DNA from: Polluticaenibacter yanchengensis
Lineage (GTDB): Bacteria; Bacteroidota; Bacteroidia; Chitinophagales; Chitinophagaceae
Reading direction: 5' to 3'
Assembly: GCA_027854065.1 (NCBI GenBank)
Contig: JAQGEF010000004.1
Coordinates: 124,001 to 188,000 of the forward strand
Length of the DNA: 64,000 nucleotides
A model generated the notes under the pieces. The model did no database searches. It was not told where the DNA came from and was given only the letters and a program-made list of their open reading frames with translations. This document shows positions 8,567 to 17,372 of the stretch, piece after piece (positions within the stretch are counted from its first letter, which is position 1; each line of letters starts with the position of its first letter). A program made the translations under genes and the position numbers.

Positions 8567-9502
8567 ATGGAGTTAACCGATAAAATATATGTAGCAGGGC
8601 ATAACGGAATGGTAGGAGGAGCAATATGTCGCCAATTAAAAAACCTGGGCTATACCAATATACTCAGGAAAAGCTCAAAAGAACTGGACCTGAGGAACCA
8701 GCACGCGGTAAATACCTTTTTTGAACAGGAAAAACCCGCTTACGTTTTCTTAGCAGCCGCCAAAGTGGGGGGCATCATTGCCAACAATACTTATAGAGCA
8801 GATTTCATCTATGATAACCTCATGATAGAAGCCAACGTGATTCATGCAGCTTATGCAAATAATGTCACCAAACTATTATTTTTAGGCAGTTCCTGCATCT
8901 ATCCCAAACTGGCACCCCAGCCATTAACAGAAGACGCATTGTTAACAGGCTTATTGGAACCAACGAACGAACCCTATGCCATCGCGAAAATTGCAGGCAT
9001 AAAAATGTGTGATGCATACCGGGCACAATATGGCTGCAATTTTATAAGCGTCATGCCAACCAACTTATTTGGCATAGGAGACAATTACCATCCTCAGAAC
9101 TCACACGTACTACCCGCACTTATCCGCAGATTTCACGAAGCCAAAGTAAATAATACAGCAACCGTTACCATCTGGGGAACAGGCGCCCCGTTAAGAGAAT
9201 TTTTATTCTCCGAGGATTTAGCAGAAGCCTCTGTTTTTTTAATGAAAACTTACAATGAGCCAGGCCTGATTAATATAGGTACCGGAAAAGATATCAGCAT
9301 AAAAGATTTAGCCATTCTTATAAAAGAAATCACAGGCTATAACGGCAATATCGATTTTGATACCACCAAACCAGACGGCACTCCCCGGAAGTTAATGAAT
9401 GTAAACAAACTGAGCGCCCTGGGCTGGCAATACAAAACAGAACTAAAAGAAGGAATTGCTTTGGCATATAATGATTTTTTAAACAACAATTCCGACAAAT
9501 AA
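8567..9502 (+). CDS. fcl: GDP-L-fucose synthase
   Basis: Converts GDP-4-keto-6-deoxymannose to GDP-L-fucose (epimerase plus NADPH reductase), the second step after Gmd. It is a 311-residue short-chain dehydrogenase-type protein with the Rossmann motif GHNGMVGG at 11-18 and the catalytic set Ser108 (GSSCIYP), Tyr137 and Lys141 (EPYAIAK), which align closely in position with E. coli Fcl. The next gene, gmd, starts 6 bases after the stop, so the two form a GDP-fucose operon supplying surface glycans or glycoproteins. Upstream, TACTTTTA at about 8530 is a near-consensus -7 box. Confidence 0.96.
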   Translation: MELTDKIYVAGHNGMVGGAICRQLKNLGYTNILRKSSKELDLRNQHAVNTFFEQEKPAYVFLAAAKVGGIIANNTYRADFIYDNLMIEANVIHAAYANNVTKLLFLGSSCIYPKLAPQPLTEDALLTGLLEPTNEPYAIAKIAGIKMCDAYRAQYGCNFISVMPTNLFGIGDNYHPQNSHVLPALIRRFHEAKVNNTATVTIWGTGAPLREFLFSEDLAEASVFLMKTYNEPGLINIGTGKDISIKDLAILIKEITGYNGNIDFDTTKPDGTPRKLMNVNKLSALGWQYKTELKEGIALAYNDFLNNNSDK

Positions 9503-9508
9503 TATTCA

Positions 9509-10621
9509 ATGAAAGTAGCATTAATAACAGGAATTACCGGTCAGGACGGCGCATATCTAACAGAACTTCTTCTGGAAAAAGGCTATATGGTCCACGGCAT
9601 TAAAAGACGCAGTTCCTTATTCAATACAGACAGGATAGACCACCTCTACCAGGATTTGCATGAACCCAATGTCAGGTTAAAACTTCATTATGGCGACCTT
9701 AGCGATTCTACCAATTTAATACGAATTATACAGGATGTACAGCCCGATGAAATATATAACCTTGGCGCCATGAGCCATGTAAAAGTAAGCTTTGATACAC
9801 CCGAGTACACTGCCAATGCTGACGGCATCGGCACGTTGCGTTTACTGGAAGCTATCCGTATCCTCGGCCTGGAAAAGAAAACAAAAATCTACCAGGCATC
9901 CACTTCTGAGCTATACGGACTCGTACAGGCAGTACCGCAAAGTGAAAACACCCCTTTTTACCCACGCTCTCCATATGCCGTGGCTAAATTATACGCCTAC
10001 TGGATTACGGTCAACTATCGAGAAGCATATCATATGTTTGCCTGTAACGGTATTTTATTCAATCACGAAAGCCCCCTCAGAGGCGAAACATTCGTCAGCA
10101 GAAAAATTACCAGGGCCGTGGCAAAAATTGCCCTGAACCTCCAGGACATTTTATACCTGGGCAACCTGGATGCCAGGCGCGACTGGGGACATGCAAAGGA
10201 CTATGTGGAAGCCATGTGGCTAATCCTTCAACAGGAGAAAGCAGAAGACTATGTGATTGCTACAGGCAAAACAACCTCTGTAAGGGATTTTGTTATTATG
10301 GCATTTAACGAAGTAGGCATCGAACTTGAATTTACCGGGGAAGGCAAAAATGAATCCGCAAAAGTTGTAAAATGCAACCATCCTTTGTATCAACTGGAAA
10401 TTGGGAAAACGGTGGTACAGGTAGATGCCAGTTATTACAGGCCAACCGAAGTAGATCTATTAATAGGAGATGCCGGTAAAGCAAACACACAATTAAACTG
10501 GTACCCTAAATATAATTTACAAATGCTCATACAGGAAATGGTAGAAGCCGATGTGGACCATTTTACAAAAGAAAAATTCCTGAAAGAAAACGGGTATAAA
10601 ATAAAAAACCAATACGAATAG
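9509..10621 (+). CDS. gmd: GDP-mannose 4,6-dehydratase
   Basis: First step of GDP-L-fucose (or GDP-rhamnose/perosamine) synthesis: GDP-mannose to GDP-4-keto-6-deoxymannose. 370 residues. NADP-binding GITGQDG at 8-14, STSELYG with Thr132 and Glu134, and YAVAK with Tyr156 and Lys160: the same numbering as the E. coli enzyme's catalytic residues. It is translated from an operon with fcl, 6 bases upstream, in the order fcl-gmd (reversed relative to E. coli). Family A repeat A1 and a bidirectional terminator follow. Confidence 0.97.
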   Translation: MKVALITGITGQDGAYLTELLLEKGYMVHGIKRRSSLFNTDRIDHLYQDLHEPNVRLKLHYGDLSDSTNLIRIIQDVQPDEIYNLGAMSHVKVSFDTPEYTANADGIGTLRLLEAIRILGLEKKTKIYQASTSELYGLVQAVPQSENTPFYPRSPYAVAKLYAYWITVNYREAYHMFACNGILFNHESPLRGETFVSRKITRAVAKIALNLQDILYLGNLDARRDWGHAKDYVEAMWLILQQEKAEDYVIATGKTTSVRDFVIMAFNEVGIELEFTGEGKNESAKVVKCNHPLYQLEIGKTVVQVDASYYRPTEVDLLIGDAGKANTQLNWYPKYNLQMLIQEMVEADVDHFTKEKFLKENGYKIKNQYE

Positions 10622-10657
10622 TCATTTAACAGCTACATAGAATGGTTACTTTACAAA

Positions 10658-10776
10658 GGCTGCGGTGGGTGTGGGCAGCCGCCAGAGCGGCTGGTGCGAC
10701 GCAGGAGCACGGAGCATAGCGAACCCCAAAACACACCGGACTCAGGCACAATAGCATTACAAATGCTGACAGCCCC
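10658..10776 (+). repeat. Family A structured repeat, copy A1 (short form)
   Basis: Begins GGCTGCGG and ends CTGACAGCCCC, which are complementary ends. An internal hairpin CAGCCGC-caga-GCGGCTG is followed by TGCGACGCAGGAGCACGGAGC. The 3' portion has the conserved AGCATTACAAATGCTGACAGCCCC. It lies between convergent gmd and the GH28 gene and is followed 5 bases later by a terminator. Confidence 0.75.
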
Positions 10777-10781
10777 AAATA

Positions 10782-10815
10782 AAAATGGTGTTTCAAAAGT
10801 TTGGAACACCATTTT
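10782..10815. terminator. Bidirectional terminator between gmd and GH28 gene
   Basis: AAAATGGTGTT / AACACCATTTT, an 11-bp perfect stem with a 12-base loop, A-rich on one side and T-rich on the other. It ends the plus-strand fucose operon and, 11 bases from its stop codon, the minus-strand GH28 gene. Confidence 0.85.
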
Positions 10816-10825
10816 CTATTACCAC

Positions 10826-12184
10826 TTATTTTACGTGCGAGGGTACAGAAACCTCTTCCCCGATAATCACATCATTAAAAACAATATTTTCCGTATTGGT
10901 AAAACTGATCGCTTTTTTACAGGATTCAATCAGCACTTTATTAAAATAGATATCGGTCACTTTTTTAGTAGGAAATCCCTGTATAACGATACCGGCGTTG
11001 GTGGCAGCTTTACATTTTAGATTGTTCACAAATACATCTTTAATCTCGGTTTCAAAACCACTGCCCTCCCCGTGGTAGTAAGACGTGATAAAAAAACAAT
11101 CCTCCACTTCGCCAAACGCCACATTATTAATAAAGACATTCTTAATAAACCCACCCCTGTCCGGGTTCGATTTCAGGTAAATGCCCCGCTTGCAGTAACC
11201 ACCATATGTACAATCTTCCACAAAAACATTTCTAACCCCGGCACTCATCTCACTGCCGATAACCACACCATGTAACCCTTTAAAGCGGCAATTCCGGATA
11301 ATGATATTTTCAGTGATCAACCCCAGTCTTCTGCCTTCGTAATCCCTGCCTGCCTTTATAGCCACATTATCATCTGCGTTATTAAAATCAATATCTTCTA
11401 TCAAAACATTTTTAGAATATTCAGGATCAAAACCGTCGTTATTTTTATTATAAGCGTCAAACTTCACCCTGCGCGCAGTTATGTTCTCCGATTTTAATAA
11501 ATGGACACACCAGAACGGTGCATTTTTAATAGTAATGCCTTCAATTAAAATATTCCTGCACTCGAAAAACTGGATAAGATGTGGCCGCAGGTAATACCCT
11601 TCACCAAAAATACGTTCATTAAAAGGCGTGTTTTCATGATTCATTTTCCTGCTTCTCAACTGGCTTTCCTTCTGTAAACCATGCCAGGTGTTGAATGACT
11701 CTTTAGCATTGCCATCAATAACGCCCTCTCCGGTAATAGCAATATTTTCTAACTGGTAGCCATAAATAAAAGGACTGTAATTATAAAGCATCGTTCCCTC
11801 CCAGCTTGTAAATACAACAGGCAAATAATCTTTAGCATCAGTACCGAAAACAAGGGTGGCGCCCTTTTGTAATTCCAGGTTAACATTACTTACAAAGTGG
11901 ATCGGCCCGTTTAAAATATAAACACCTGGCGGAACAATTACTTTACCGCCATTTTTCTTTTTAGCGGCAGCCATCGCTTTATCAAATGCCGGTTTACTGT
12001 TTTTCAAAGAATCTCCTACAGCACCAAACTTCGTTACCACAAAATGATTGTCCGGGAACGACGGCGGCACAATATTTTTTAAAATACTATCTCTTTTTGC
12101 AATACGCTCTTCATCTTTCCGGGCAAAACTCTCAATACATAGGGCTGAAAATGCTGTCAATAACATTAATAAATACTTGAACAT
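10826..12184 (-). CDS. Secreted glycoside hydrolase family 28-like protein (polygalacturonase fold)
   Basis: A 452-residue exported parallel beta-helix protein. Signal peptide about 1-21 (ending ESFA). The N-terminal FGAVGDSLKNSKPAFDKAM and GGKVIVPPGVYILNGPIHF are typical of GH28/pectate-lyase-like proteins. Catalytic-region motifs are NNDGFDPEYS near 243, DDNVAIKAG near 270, GVVIGSE near 304 and RGIYLKS near 330, corresponding to the NTD, DD, GHG and RIK motifs of GH28. The GHG histidine position reads HGVVIG, so the catalytic pattern is of the variant type. The likely substrate is pectin or a related uronide/rhamnogalacturonan; no other pectin gene is nearby. A perfect -7 box (TACTTTTG) lies at 12245-12252. 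Confidence 0.9.
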   Translation of the reverse strand: MFKYLLMLLTAFSALCIESFARKDEERIAKRDSILKNIVPPSFPDNHFVVTKFGAVGDSLKNSKPAFDKAMAAAKKKNGGKVIVPPGVYILNGPIHFVSNVNLELQKGATLVFGTDAKDYLPVVFTSWEGTMLYNYSPFIYGYQLENIAITGEGVIDGNAKESFNTWHGLQKESQLRSRKMNHENTPFNERIFGEGYYLRPHLIQFFECRNILIEGITIKNAPFWCVHLLKSENITARRVKFDAYNKNNDGFDPEYSKNVLIEDIDFNNADDNVAIKAGRDYEGRRLGLITENIIIRNCRFKGLHGVVIGSEMSAGVRNVFVEDCTYGGYCKRGIYLKSNPDRGGFIKNVFINNVAFGEVEDCFFITSYYHGEGSGFETEIKDVFVNNLKCKAATNAGIVIQGFPTKKVTDIYFNKVLIESCKKAISFTNTENIVFNDVIIGEEVSVPSHVK

Positions 12185-12244
12185 TGAATAAATAGATTTA
12201 CATGACCACTGCAGTAAAAATAGAACTTATCTATTATTTGTTTC

Positions 12245-12252
12245 CAAAAGTA
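12245..12252 (-). promoter_or_regulatory. Putative promoter of the GH28 gene, -7 box
   Basis: Minus-strand TACTTTTG, a perfect TAnnTTTG, 61 bases upstream of the ATG. No clear -33 TTG at proper spacing. Confidence 0.4.
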
Positions 12253-12371
12253 AAAATGTCTCAATTAATTTTCAGTAGATTTGTTCATCGAAATCCAATA
12301 ATATATCTGTGCTTTTCGAGGCCCCGGACCAGGGTTAAAAGCCAAAATACTTTAAACTAATTAACTACAGT

Positions 12372-12866
12372 ATGAAAACACTTTGGATTGTCCGTCATGC
12401 AAAAGCAGAAGCAATCGACTGGACAAAAAAAGATTATGACAGAAAACTTAAAACTTCCGGAAAAGAAGATGCCTCAAAAGTAGCGGAGAAGCTTAAAAAA
12501 AATAAGCTGCCTTTAGATATCATTATTTGCAGTTCGGCCAAACGAACCTATGAAACAGCAATCGTGTTTGCCAAAACCTTTAATGTAGATGTATCACAGA
12601 TTATTCCTTTAGATCATTTATATAATGCGGATTATTTACGCTACCAGGTCGTTTTGGAATCCTTAGACCCCAGGTATAAAAACATTATGATCATAGGTCA
12701 TAATCCCGGCATAACAGATTTTGCCAATAAACAAGCAGTCGCAAGCATAGATGATATGCCCACTTCAGGTGCCTTCGGCGTCAGTTATAACATAGAAAAC
12801 TGGCAACTAGCAGCCACCTCAGAGAAACAATTCTTAGGTTTTTACTCTCCTAATTTTGATTTCTGA
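12372..12866 (+). CDS. SixA-like histidine phosphatase
   Basis: A 164-residue cytoplasmic member of the histidine phosphatase superfamily. The phosphoacceptor motif is VRHAKAE with Arg8-His9, the second active-site histidine is in IIGHNPG near residue 110, and CSSAKRTYETA near 53 carries the conserved arginine. The length fits the short SixA branch (about 160). E. coli SixA acts on phosphohistidine proteins; the substrate here is unknown. It is followed by tatA on the same strand 69 bases on, which has its own promoter. Confidence 0.88.
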   Translation: MKTLWIVRHAKAEAIDWTKKDYDRKLKTSGKEDASKVAEKLKKNKLPLDIIICSSAKRTYETAIVFAKTFNVDVSQIIPLDHLYNADYLRYQVVLESLDPRYKNIMIIGHNPGITDFANKQAVASIDDMPTSGAFGVSYNIENWQLAATSEKQFLGFYSPNFDF

Positions 12867-12912
12867 ATTTCTTAAAATTCTATATTTATCATTTTATTTA
12901 AGAAAACGAAAC

Positions 12913-12920
12913 TATCTTTG
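12913..12920 (+). promoter_or_regulatory. Promoter -7 box of tatA
   Basis: TATCTTTG, a perfect TAnnTTTG. It overlaps a possible TTG start at 12918, which rules that start out and leaves the ATG at 12936 (or 12951). Confidence 0.6.
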
Positions 12921-12935
12921 TCAAAAATTAGTCTT

Positions 12936-13139
12936 ATGTTATTTATATCAATGCCGGGAGGTTCTGAATGGTTCTTAATTGTTTTAGCCGTTTTAGTGCT
13001 TTTCGGGGGTAGAAAAATTCCGGAATTCATGCGTGGTATAGGTAAAGGTATCCGTGAATTTAACGATGCCAAACAAAACGTGAAAAAGGAAATTGAGGAT
13101 GGCATGAACGAAAAAGATGCCGACAAAGAAAAGAAATAA
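12936..13139 (+). CDS. tatA: Twin-arginine translocase TatA/TatE subunit
   Basis: A 67-residue protein with one short N-terminal membrane helix (EWFLIVLAVLVLFGG), the FGGRKIPEF hinge and an amphipathic helix (GIGKGIREFNDAKQ), then a charged Lys/Glu/Asp tail. This is the classic TatA layout for the pore of the Tat export system. The start is set at the ATG at 12936 because the promoter box occupies 12913-12920; the ATG at 12951 is also possible and would give MPGGSEW. No tatC is in the window. It has its own terminator at 13162-13202. Confidence 0.93.
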   Translation: MLFISMPGGSEWFLIVLAVLVLFGGRKIPEFMRGIGKGIREFNDAKQNVKKEIEDGMNEKDADKEKK

Positions 13140-13161
13140 TCATTTTGTTTGTTTATAAATT

Positions 13162-13202
13162 AAAGCTGTTTTATTTGTTAAAACCAAATAAAACAGCTTT
13201 TT
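13162..13202 (+). terminator. Intrinsic terminator after tatA
   Basis: AAAGCTGTTTTATTTG / CAAATAAAACAGCTTTTT, a long 15-16 bp perfect stem with a short loop and T tail. Confidence 0.88.
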
Positions 13203-13227
13203 AGTTTTTACATATTCTACATTTAAG

Positions 13228-13235
13228 TACTTTTG
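13228..13235 (+). promoter_or_regulatory. Putative gatA promoter, -7 box
   Basis: TACTTTTG, a perfect TAnnTTTG, 26 bases before the TTG start of gatA and after the tatA terminator. Confidence 0.55.
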
Positions 13236-13260
13236 TTAGAAATTATTAAACAGAATCATT

Positions 13261-14676
13261 TTGCAACAATTCCAAAATATTACTGCATACCAGCAGGCCC
13301 TCCGCAGTAAATCTATTACTTGTGTAGAAGCTGTAAACTATTATATACAGCAGATAGCAACCAAAAAACACTTAAACGCATTTATCAATACATACGAAGC
13401 AGCTGCTTTAAAACAGGCAGCAGAGCTGGACGCATTGCCGGAGAACCAATGGAAACCCCTGCACGGCGTGGTCATTGCCATAAAAGACGTTCTCAATTAC
13501 AAAGGATTCCCCGTAACAGCAGCCTCCAGGATGCTGGAAAATTATACCAGTATTTATAACGCAACATCCGTACAACGGCTACTGGATAACGGTGCCATCA
13601 TTATTGGTTCCTGCAACTGTGATGAATTTGCCATGGGAAGCTCCAACGAAAACTCCGCTTTTGGCAATGTATTGAACGCTGCAGACGAGTCACGCGTTCC
13701 CGGAGGTTCTTCAGGTGGCTCCGCAGTAGCAGTCCAGGCCGGTTTATGCATGGCCAGCCTGGGCAGTGATACCGGTGGTTCTGTTAGGCAACCCGCTGAT
13801 TTTTGCGGCATTGTTGGTTACAAACCCACTTATGGCCGCATCAGCCGCTACGGCCTTATTGCCTATGCCTCATCATTTGACAACGTTGGTATTTTTGCCA
13901 ATAATGTAGAAGATATTTCGGTAATATTAAACTGTATAGCCGGAGAAGACCCTCATGACGGCACTTCTATCCGCGAAACTTATAACGGGGAGATAACCGC
14001 AACAGACCAGAAATTCAGGTTTGCCTATTTAAAGCCAACCATCGATTTACCAGGATTAAACCCGGAAATAAAAACCGCATTAGAAAGCTATTTTAAAAAA
14101 TTAGAAGATCTGGGGCATTCAGTAACGGCCATAGAGTTTGATTTATTGGACTTTATAGTACCAACTTATTATGTACTAACCACTGCGGAAGCTTCCAGCA
14201 ATCTATCGCGCTACGACGGAGTACGCTATGGTTACAATAGCGGCGGGTCCTTAGCCCTGGACGATTTTTATAAACAAAACCGCAGCAATGGCTTTGGAAA
14301 AGAAGTCAAACGACGCATCATGCTCGGCAGTTTTGTACTCAGTGCCGGTTATTATGACGCCTATTTTAATAAAGCGCAACAAATAAGAAGACTAATTGCC
14401 AATAAAACTAAAAATATTTTTGACAATTACGATGCCCTCTTAATGCCGGTTAGCCCGCATACCGCCTTCAGGTTTGGCGAAAAATCCGGGGATGCTGTAA
14501 GCATGTACCTTGCTGATATTTATACAGTTTATGCAAACCTTGCAGGCATTCCCGCCATTTCCATACCAAAGTTTACACATAGCAATGGCATGCCCTTCGG
14601 CTTCCAGGTACATACAAAATCCCAGGCCGACAACCAGTTATTGAATATCGCCAATTATTTAACAAACGTCAATTAA
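13261..14676 (+). CDS. gatA: Aspartyl/glutamyl-tRNA amidotransferase subunit A
   Basis: Amidase subunit of GatCAB, releasing ammonia from glutamine to convert mischarged Glu-tRNA-Gln or Asp-tRNA-Asn. 471 residues of the amidase-signature family. Catalytic triad: Lys75 (AIKD), cis-Ser150 (GGSSGGS) and nucleophile Ser174 (DTGGS), with the same spacing as in Staphylococcus aureus GatA (K79/S154/S178). The start codon is TTG at 13261; it is the only initiator between the promoter box at 13228-13235 and the conserved N-terminus. gatB and gatC are not adjacent, which is common in Bacteroidota. Confidence 0.95.
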   Translation: MQQFQNITAYQQALRSKSITCVEAVNYYIQQIATKKHLNAFINTYEAAALKQAAELDALPENQWKPLHGVVIAIKDVLNYKGFPVTAASRMLENYTSIYNATSVQRLLDNGAIIIGSCNCDEFAMGSSNENSAFGNVLNAADESRVPGGSSGGSAVAVQAGLCMASLGSDTGGSVRQPADFCGIVGYKPTYGRISRYGLIAYASSFDNVGIFANNVEDISVILNCIAGEDPHDGTSIRETYNGEITATDQKFRFAYLKPTIDLPGLNPEIKTALESYFKKLEDLGHSVTAIEFDLLDFIVPTYYVLTTAEASSNLSRYDGVRYGYNSGGSLALDDFYKQNRSNGFGKEVKRRIMLGSFVLSAGYYDAYFNKAQQIRRLIANKTKNIFDNYDALLMPVSPHTAFRFGEKSGDAVSMYLADIYTVYANLAGIPAISIPKFTHSNGMPFGFQVHTKSQADNQLLNIANYLTNVN

Positions 14677-14686
14677 TGATTATATG

Positions 14687-14733
14687 TACCTTTGTAGGCC
14701 GAATCGTACAAGGCATAATCTTTGCTTTGTACG
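14687..14733 (+). promoter_or_regulatory. Putative promoter and 5' leader hairpin of the lytic transglycosylase gene
   Basis: TACCTTTG (TAnnTTTG) at 14687-14694, ten bases after the gatA stop, followed by the inverted repeat CGTACAA (14705-14711) / TTGTACG (14727-14733) within the would-be leader. The hairpin could be a weak gatA terminator or a leader structure; there is no T run. Confidence 0.4.
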
Positions 14734-14765
14734 GTTATGGCATCAACTAAACTTATTATCAATAC

Positions 14766-15863
14766 ATGAAACAATTATTCTGTATAATACTCATCTGTAT
14801 ATCAGCTTATGAAGTTCATGCATTTGACGGCAAGGAAGAAAGTTCAAAAAAAGACTCCCTCCAGAACCAGCAGAAAGTAAAAGACACCCTTGCGAACGGG
14901 CTGGAAGATATGGGGTTCAAAGACCTCTTCGAATCCAATCCCAAAGGCAACCCAAACATGCCCACCGAACGCCATATCAATCCTTTAGCAATCAGTTTCA
15001 TTCAGGATTACATGGATAAGCACCAGAAAAAACTCGGTGAAATGAAACTTTGGGCAAGACCGTATTTCGAAATGATGGACGTAATACTTCGTAGTTACGG
15101 CATTCCTACAGAAATGAAATACCTGGCAGTAATAGAAAGCCATTTAAACCCCTGGGCTTATAGCTGGGCAGGCGCTGTAGGGCCATGGCAGTTCATGCCC
15201 GGTACCGGCAGGGATATGGGCTTAATTGTAAACAGTTATATAGATGAACGCACCAATTATGTAAAAAGTACCCACGCCGCAGCCAAATACTTAAAGCAAC
15301 TTTACAGCCAGCTGGGCGACTGGCTGCTGGTAATAGCCGCCTATAACGGCGGCCCCGGCAGAGTGTACACCGCCATAAATAAATCCGGCAGCAGGAATTT
15401 CTGGAAACTACAACAGCACCTCCCATTAGAAAGCCGTAACCATGTAAAAAAATTTATTGGCACACACTATGTAATGGAAGGCGGAGGCGGGCAAACAACC
15501 CTTACCGCAGAAGAATGGAAACAACACCAGGTAAATAACCTTATTGAAACTTCCGGCTCAGGAGAAGCCCTGGACGCACAGACTCTTGAAAATACAGAGA
15601 CTTACGCCATCTCAGGCAGGTACAACAGCAACGTCATCGCCAAAAAACTGGACATGGACGTCAAAGATTTCAACCGGCTCAATCCCGCATTCGACAAAAT
15701 GGTAAGCACCAATGATGGCGTACAGATCAGGCTGCCAAAAGATAAAATGGAAACCTTTAAAGCCAACCAATTTATTTTCCTGAAAGAATCCCTCATGTCC
15801 GCACTAAACAATAATATCAGCGCACCCGCAAAATATCCCGTACCCAAAAAATCAAAAAAATAG
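14766..15863 (+). CDS. MltD-like membrane-bound lytic transglycosylase with LysM domain
   Basis: Exported murein-cleaving enzyme of 365 residues. Signal peptide about 1-19 (ending EVHA). The SLT domain spans about residues 95-220, with catalytic Glu124 (AVIESHLNPWA), WAGAVGPWQFMPGTG and AYNGGPGRV. A single LysM-type domain near 280-330 (YAISGRYNSNVIAKKLDM, then RLPKD) should bind peptidoglycan. This SLT plus LysM order is that of MltD-type enzymes. It cuts glycan strands, giving anhydromuropeptides. Its own promoter box lies at 14687-14694; the next gene has its own start region 65 bases on. Confidence 0.93.
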   Translation: MKQLFCIILICISAYEVHAFDGKEESSKKDSLQNQQKVKDTLANGLEDMGFKDLFESNPKGNPNMPTERHINPLAISFIQDYMDKHQKKLGEMKLWARPYFEMMDVILRSYGIPTEMKYLAVIESHLNPWAYSWAGAVGPWQFMPGTGRDMGLIVNSYIDERTNYVKSTHAAAKYLKQLYSQLGDWLLVIAAYNGGPGRVYTAINKSGSRNFWKLQQHLPLESRNHVKKFIGTHYVMEGGGGQTTLTAEEWKQHQVNNLIETSGSGEALDAQTLENTETYAISGRYNSNVIAKKLDMDVKDFNRLNPAFDKMVSTNDGVQIRLPKDKMETFKANQFIFLKESLMSALNNNISAPAKYPVPKKSKK

Positions 15864-15927
15864 TCAAACTGTTAAAGCATTCTACAACTTAGCTAATCTC
15901 ATTATAGTTAAGTAATTTTGCCATGTT

Positions 15928-16539
15928 ATGATCAGTAAGAAGAATGTCATTATTGCAGCCAGCTTATTTGCTGTATTGTTATTTGGATTTTGGTATTTTT
16001 TATTTCGTGGTACAGAAAACTATAAAGTAAAATTACCGGTATTAAGCTCTGTAAAGCCATTTGAAGCCACCACACAGGATGGCATAGCGTTCAATCCAGA
16101 ATTTATAAAAGACAAAATCTATATAGCCAACTTCTTTTTTACAACCTGCCCCGGCATTTGCCCGATTATGAATAACAACGTAAAAGAAGTGTACGAAACC
16201 TTTAAGGGCAATGACAGCATTAAGTTCCTGAGCTTTACCTGCCAGCCCGAGGTAGATAGCGTACCACTCTTAAAACATTATGCCGATAGCATGCAGGCCA
16301 ATCCCACCCAATGGCAGTTTTTAACCGGCAACAAAGTCGCCCTCTATAATCTCGCCAGGGTTTCCTATTTAATAGATGACCCCAAAAACAACGTTGGCAC
16401 AATTGATGATCAGTTTTTACACTCCCAGTTCCTGGCGTTGGTGGACAGGCAGGGACGCGTACGCGGCGTTTACGATGGACTGAAACCTTCCGAAATGAAA
16501 GACCTGAAAGACGATATCAATATTTTATTTAAAGAATAA
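15928..16539 (+). CDS. SCO1/SenC-family copper chaperone
   Basis: A 203-residue membrane-anchored thioredoxin-fold protein that delivers copper to, or reduces, the CuA site of cytochrome oxidase. One N-terminal membrane helix (about 7-25) with no signal cleavage site. Copper ligands: Cys74 and Cys78 (TTCPGICP) plus His165 (FLHSQF), all present. The Fur-family gene begins 3 bases after the stop, so the two are co-transcribed; a small cysteine-containing membrane protein converges on the pair. The grouping suggests metal handling for respiration, which is inference. Confidence 0.93.
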   Translation: MISKKNVIIAASLFAVLLFGFWYFLFRGTENYKVKLPVLSSVKPFEATTQDGIAFNPEFIKDKIYIANFFFTTCPGICPIMNNNVKEVYETFKGNDSIKFLSFTCQPEVDSVPLLKHYADSMQANPTQWQFLTGNKVALYNLARVSYLIDDPKNNVGTIDDQFLHSQFLALVDRQGRVRGVYDGLKPSEMKDLKDDINILFKE

Positions 16540-16542
16540 ATT

Positions 16543-16974
16543 ATGGCAGCAAAATATACCGATGCAAAAGAATTACTGAAACAAAATCACATGAGCGTTA
16601 CGGCCAGCCGTTGCGCCATGATAGATCTGTTTCTTAACAGTACCCAGGGAGCTGTGCGCCATAGCGATATCGAAAGTGAGCTGAAGAATATAGACCGGGT
16701 AACCATTTACAGGAATTTACAGGCCTTTAAAGAAAAAGGCATTATACACAATATACCAAGTACAGACGGCGCCGCGTTGTATGCACTCTGCCATAGCGGT
16801 TGCACAGATGGCCACCACCTGGATAACCACGTACATTTCAGTTGCGCCTCATGCGGCTCTACCCAATGTTTAGATCATATTTCCGTTCCGGAAGTCAGTT
16901 TGCCGGAAAATTTCCAGGCAGATAAAATTGAGATGGTCATAACAGGCATTTGTCCGAAATGCCGGGTAAACTAA
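16543..16974 (+). CDS. Fur-family metal-dependent regulator
   Basis: A 143-residue regulator with an N-terminal winged helix (MSVTASRCAMIDLFL ... DRVTIYRNLQAFKEKGI) and a C-terminal metal/dimer domain. The structural zinc site is the two CxxC pairs CASC and CPKC. A histidine-rich stretch, GHHLDNHVHF, supplies the regulatory metal site. Whether it is Fur, Zur or PerR type cannot be decided by eye. It follows sco1 by 3 bases in what looks like an operon, and its last 4 bases overlap the end of the convergent gene at 16971. Confidence 0.92.
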   Translation: MAAKYTDAKELLKQNHMSVTASRCAMIDLFLNSTQGAVRHSDIESELKNIDRVTIYRNLQAFKEKGIIHNIPSTDGAALYALCHSGCTDGHHLDNHVHFSCASCGSTQCLDHISVPEVSLPENFQADKIEMVITGICPKCRVN

Positions 16975-17225
16975 GATTTTCCGGCAGCTTTTTTGTCCGC
17001 CTTTTCACTTTTCCACCAGCGGTAAAAAATATAACCACCAACAGCAAATGGTGTTAGCATTAAGTAAACGATGCCAAAGTTTAACCCTTCCGCAGCCTCT
17101 TTACCTTGTTGCATCGCTGTACGTGTACATATAGAACAGCCTTGCGCCGCCCCTTCCGTTATGCTCAATACAATTAAAGCCAAAAAAAGGCAAACTATAC
17201 AGTAAATTCTATTTTTTGTACGCAT
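16971..17225 (-). CDS. Small membrane protein with N-terminal GCSIC motif
   Basis: An 84-residue protein: hydrophobic leader (about 7-20, ending GAAQ), then QGCSICTRTAMQQG, a short GLNFGIVYLML segment leading into a second membrane helix, and a Lys-rich tail. It resembles short Bacteroidota proteins with a CxxC motif just after the signal sequence and GLN.GI.YL (from memory). The frame can be opened upstream to 17285, but a TACTTTTG box at 17255-17262 falls inside that extension, so the ATG at 17225 (or 17243) is preferred. It converges on the Sco1/Fur pair and overlaps fur by 4 bases. A redox or metal role is inference only. Confidence 0.7.
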   Translation of the reverse strand: MRTKNRIYCIVCLFLALIVLSITEGAAQGCSICTRTAMQQGKEAAEGLNFGIVYLMLTPFAVGGYIFYRWWKSEKADKKAAGKS

Positions 17226-17254
17226 CACTTTCCGGTTAATCATTAGAACGCCTA

Positions 17255-17262
17255 CAAAAGTA
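17255..17262 (-). promoter_or_regulatory. Promoter -7 box that fixes the start of the GCSIC protein
   Basis: Minus-strand TACTTTTG, a perfect TAnnTTTG, 30 bases before the ATG at 17225. Confidence 0.5.
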
Positions 17263-17372
17263 GCAATTAAATATCCTTGAATCAAAGTTTTAGCGAAGCA
17301 TTAAGACTTTCGATTTAGAAGGCGTCCCGTTACCGCTTTCAGCCAATTTCAATCATTTATATTTGGGGGTGT

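Noticed and set aside
10694..11020. 108-codon plus-strand frame
   Set aside because: Its first part is repeat A1 and a terminator, and the rest is antisense to the end of the GH28 gene.
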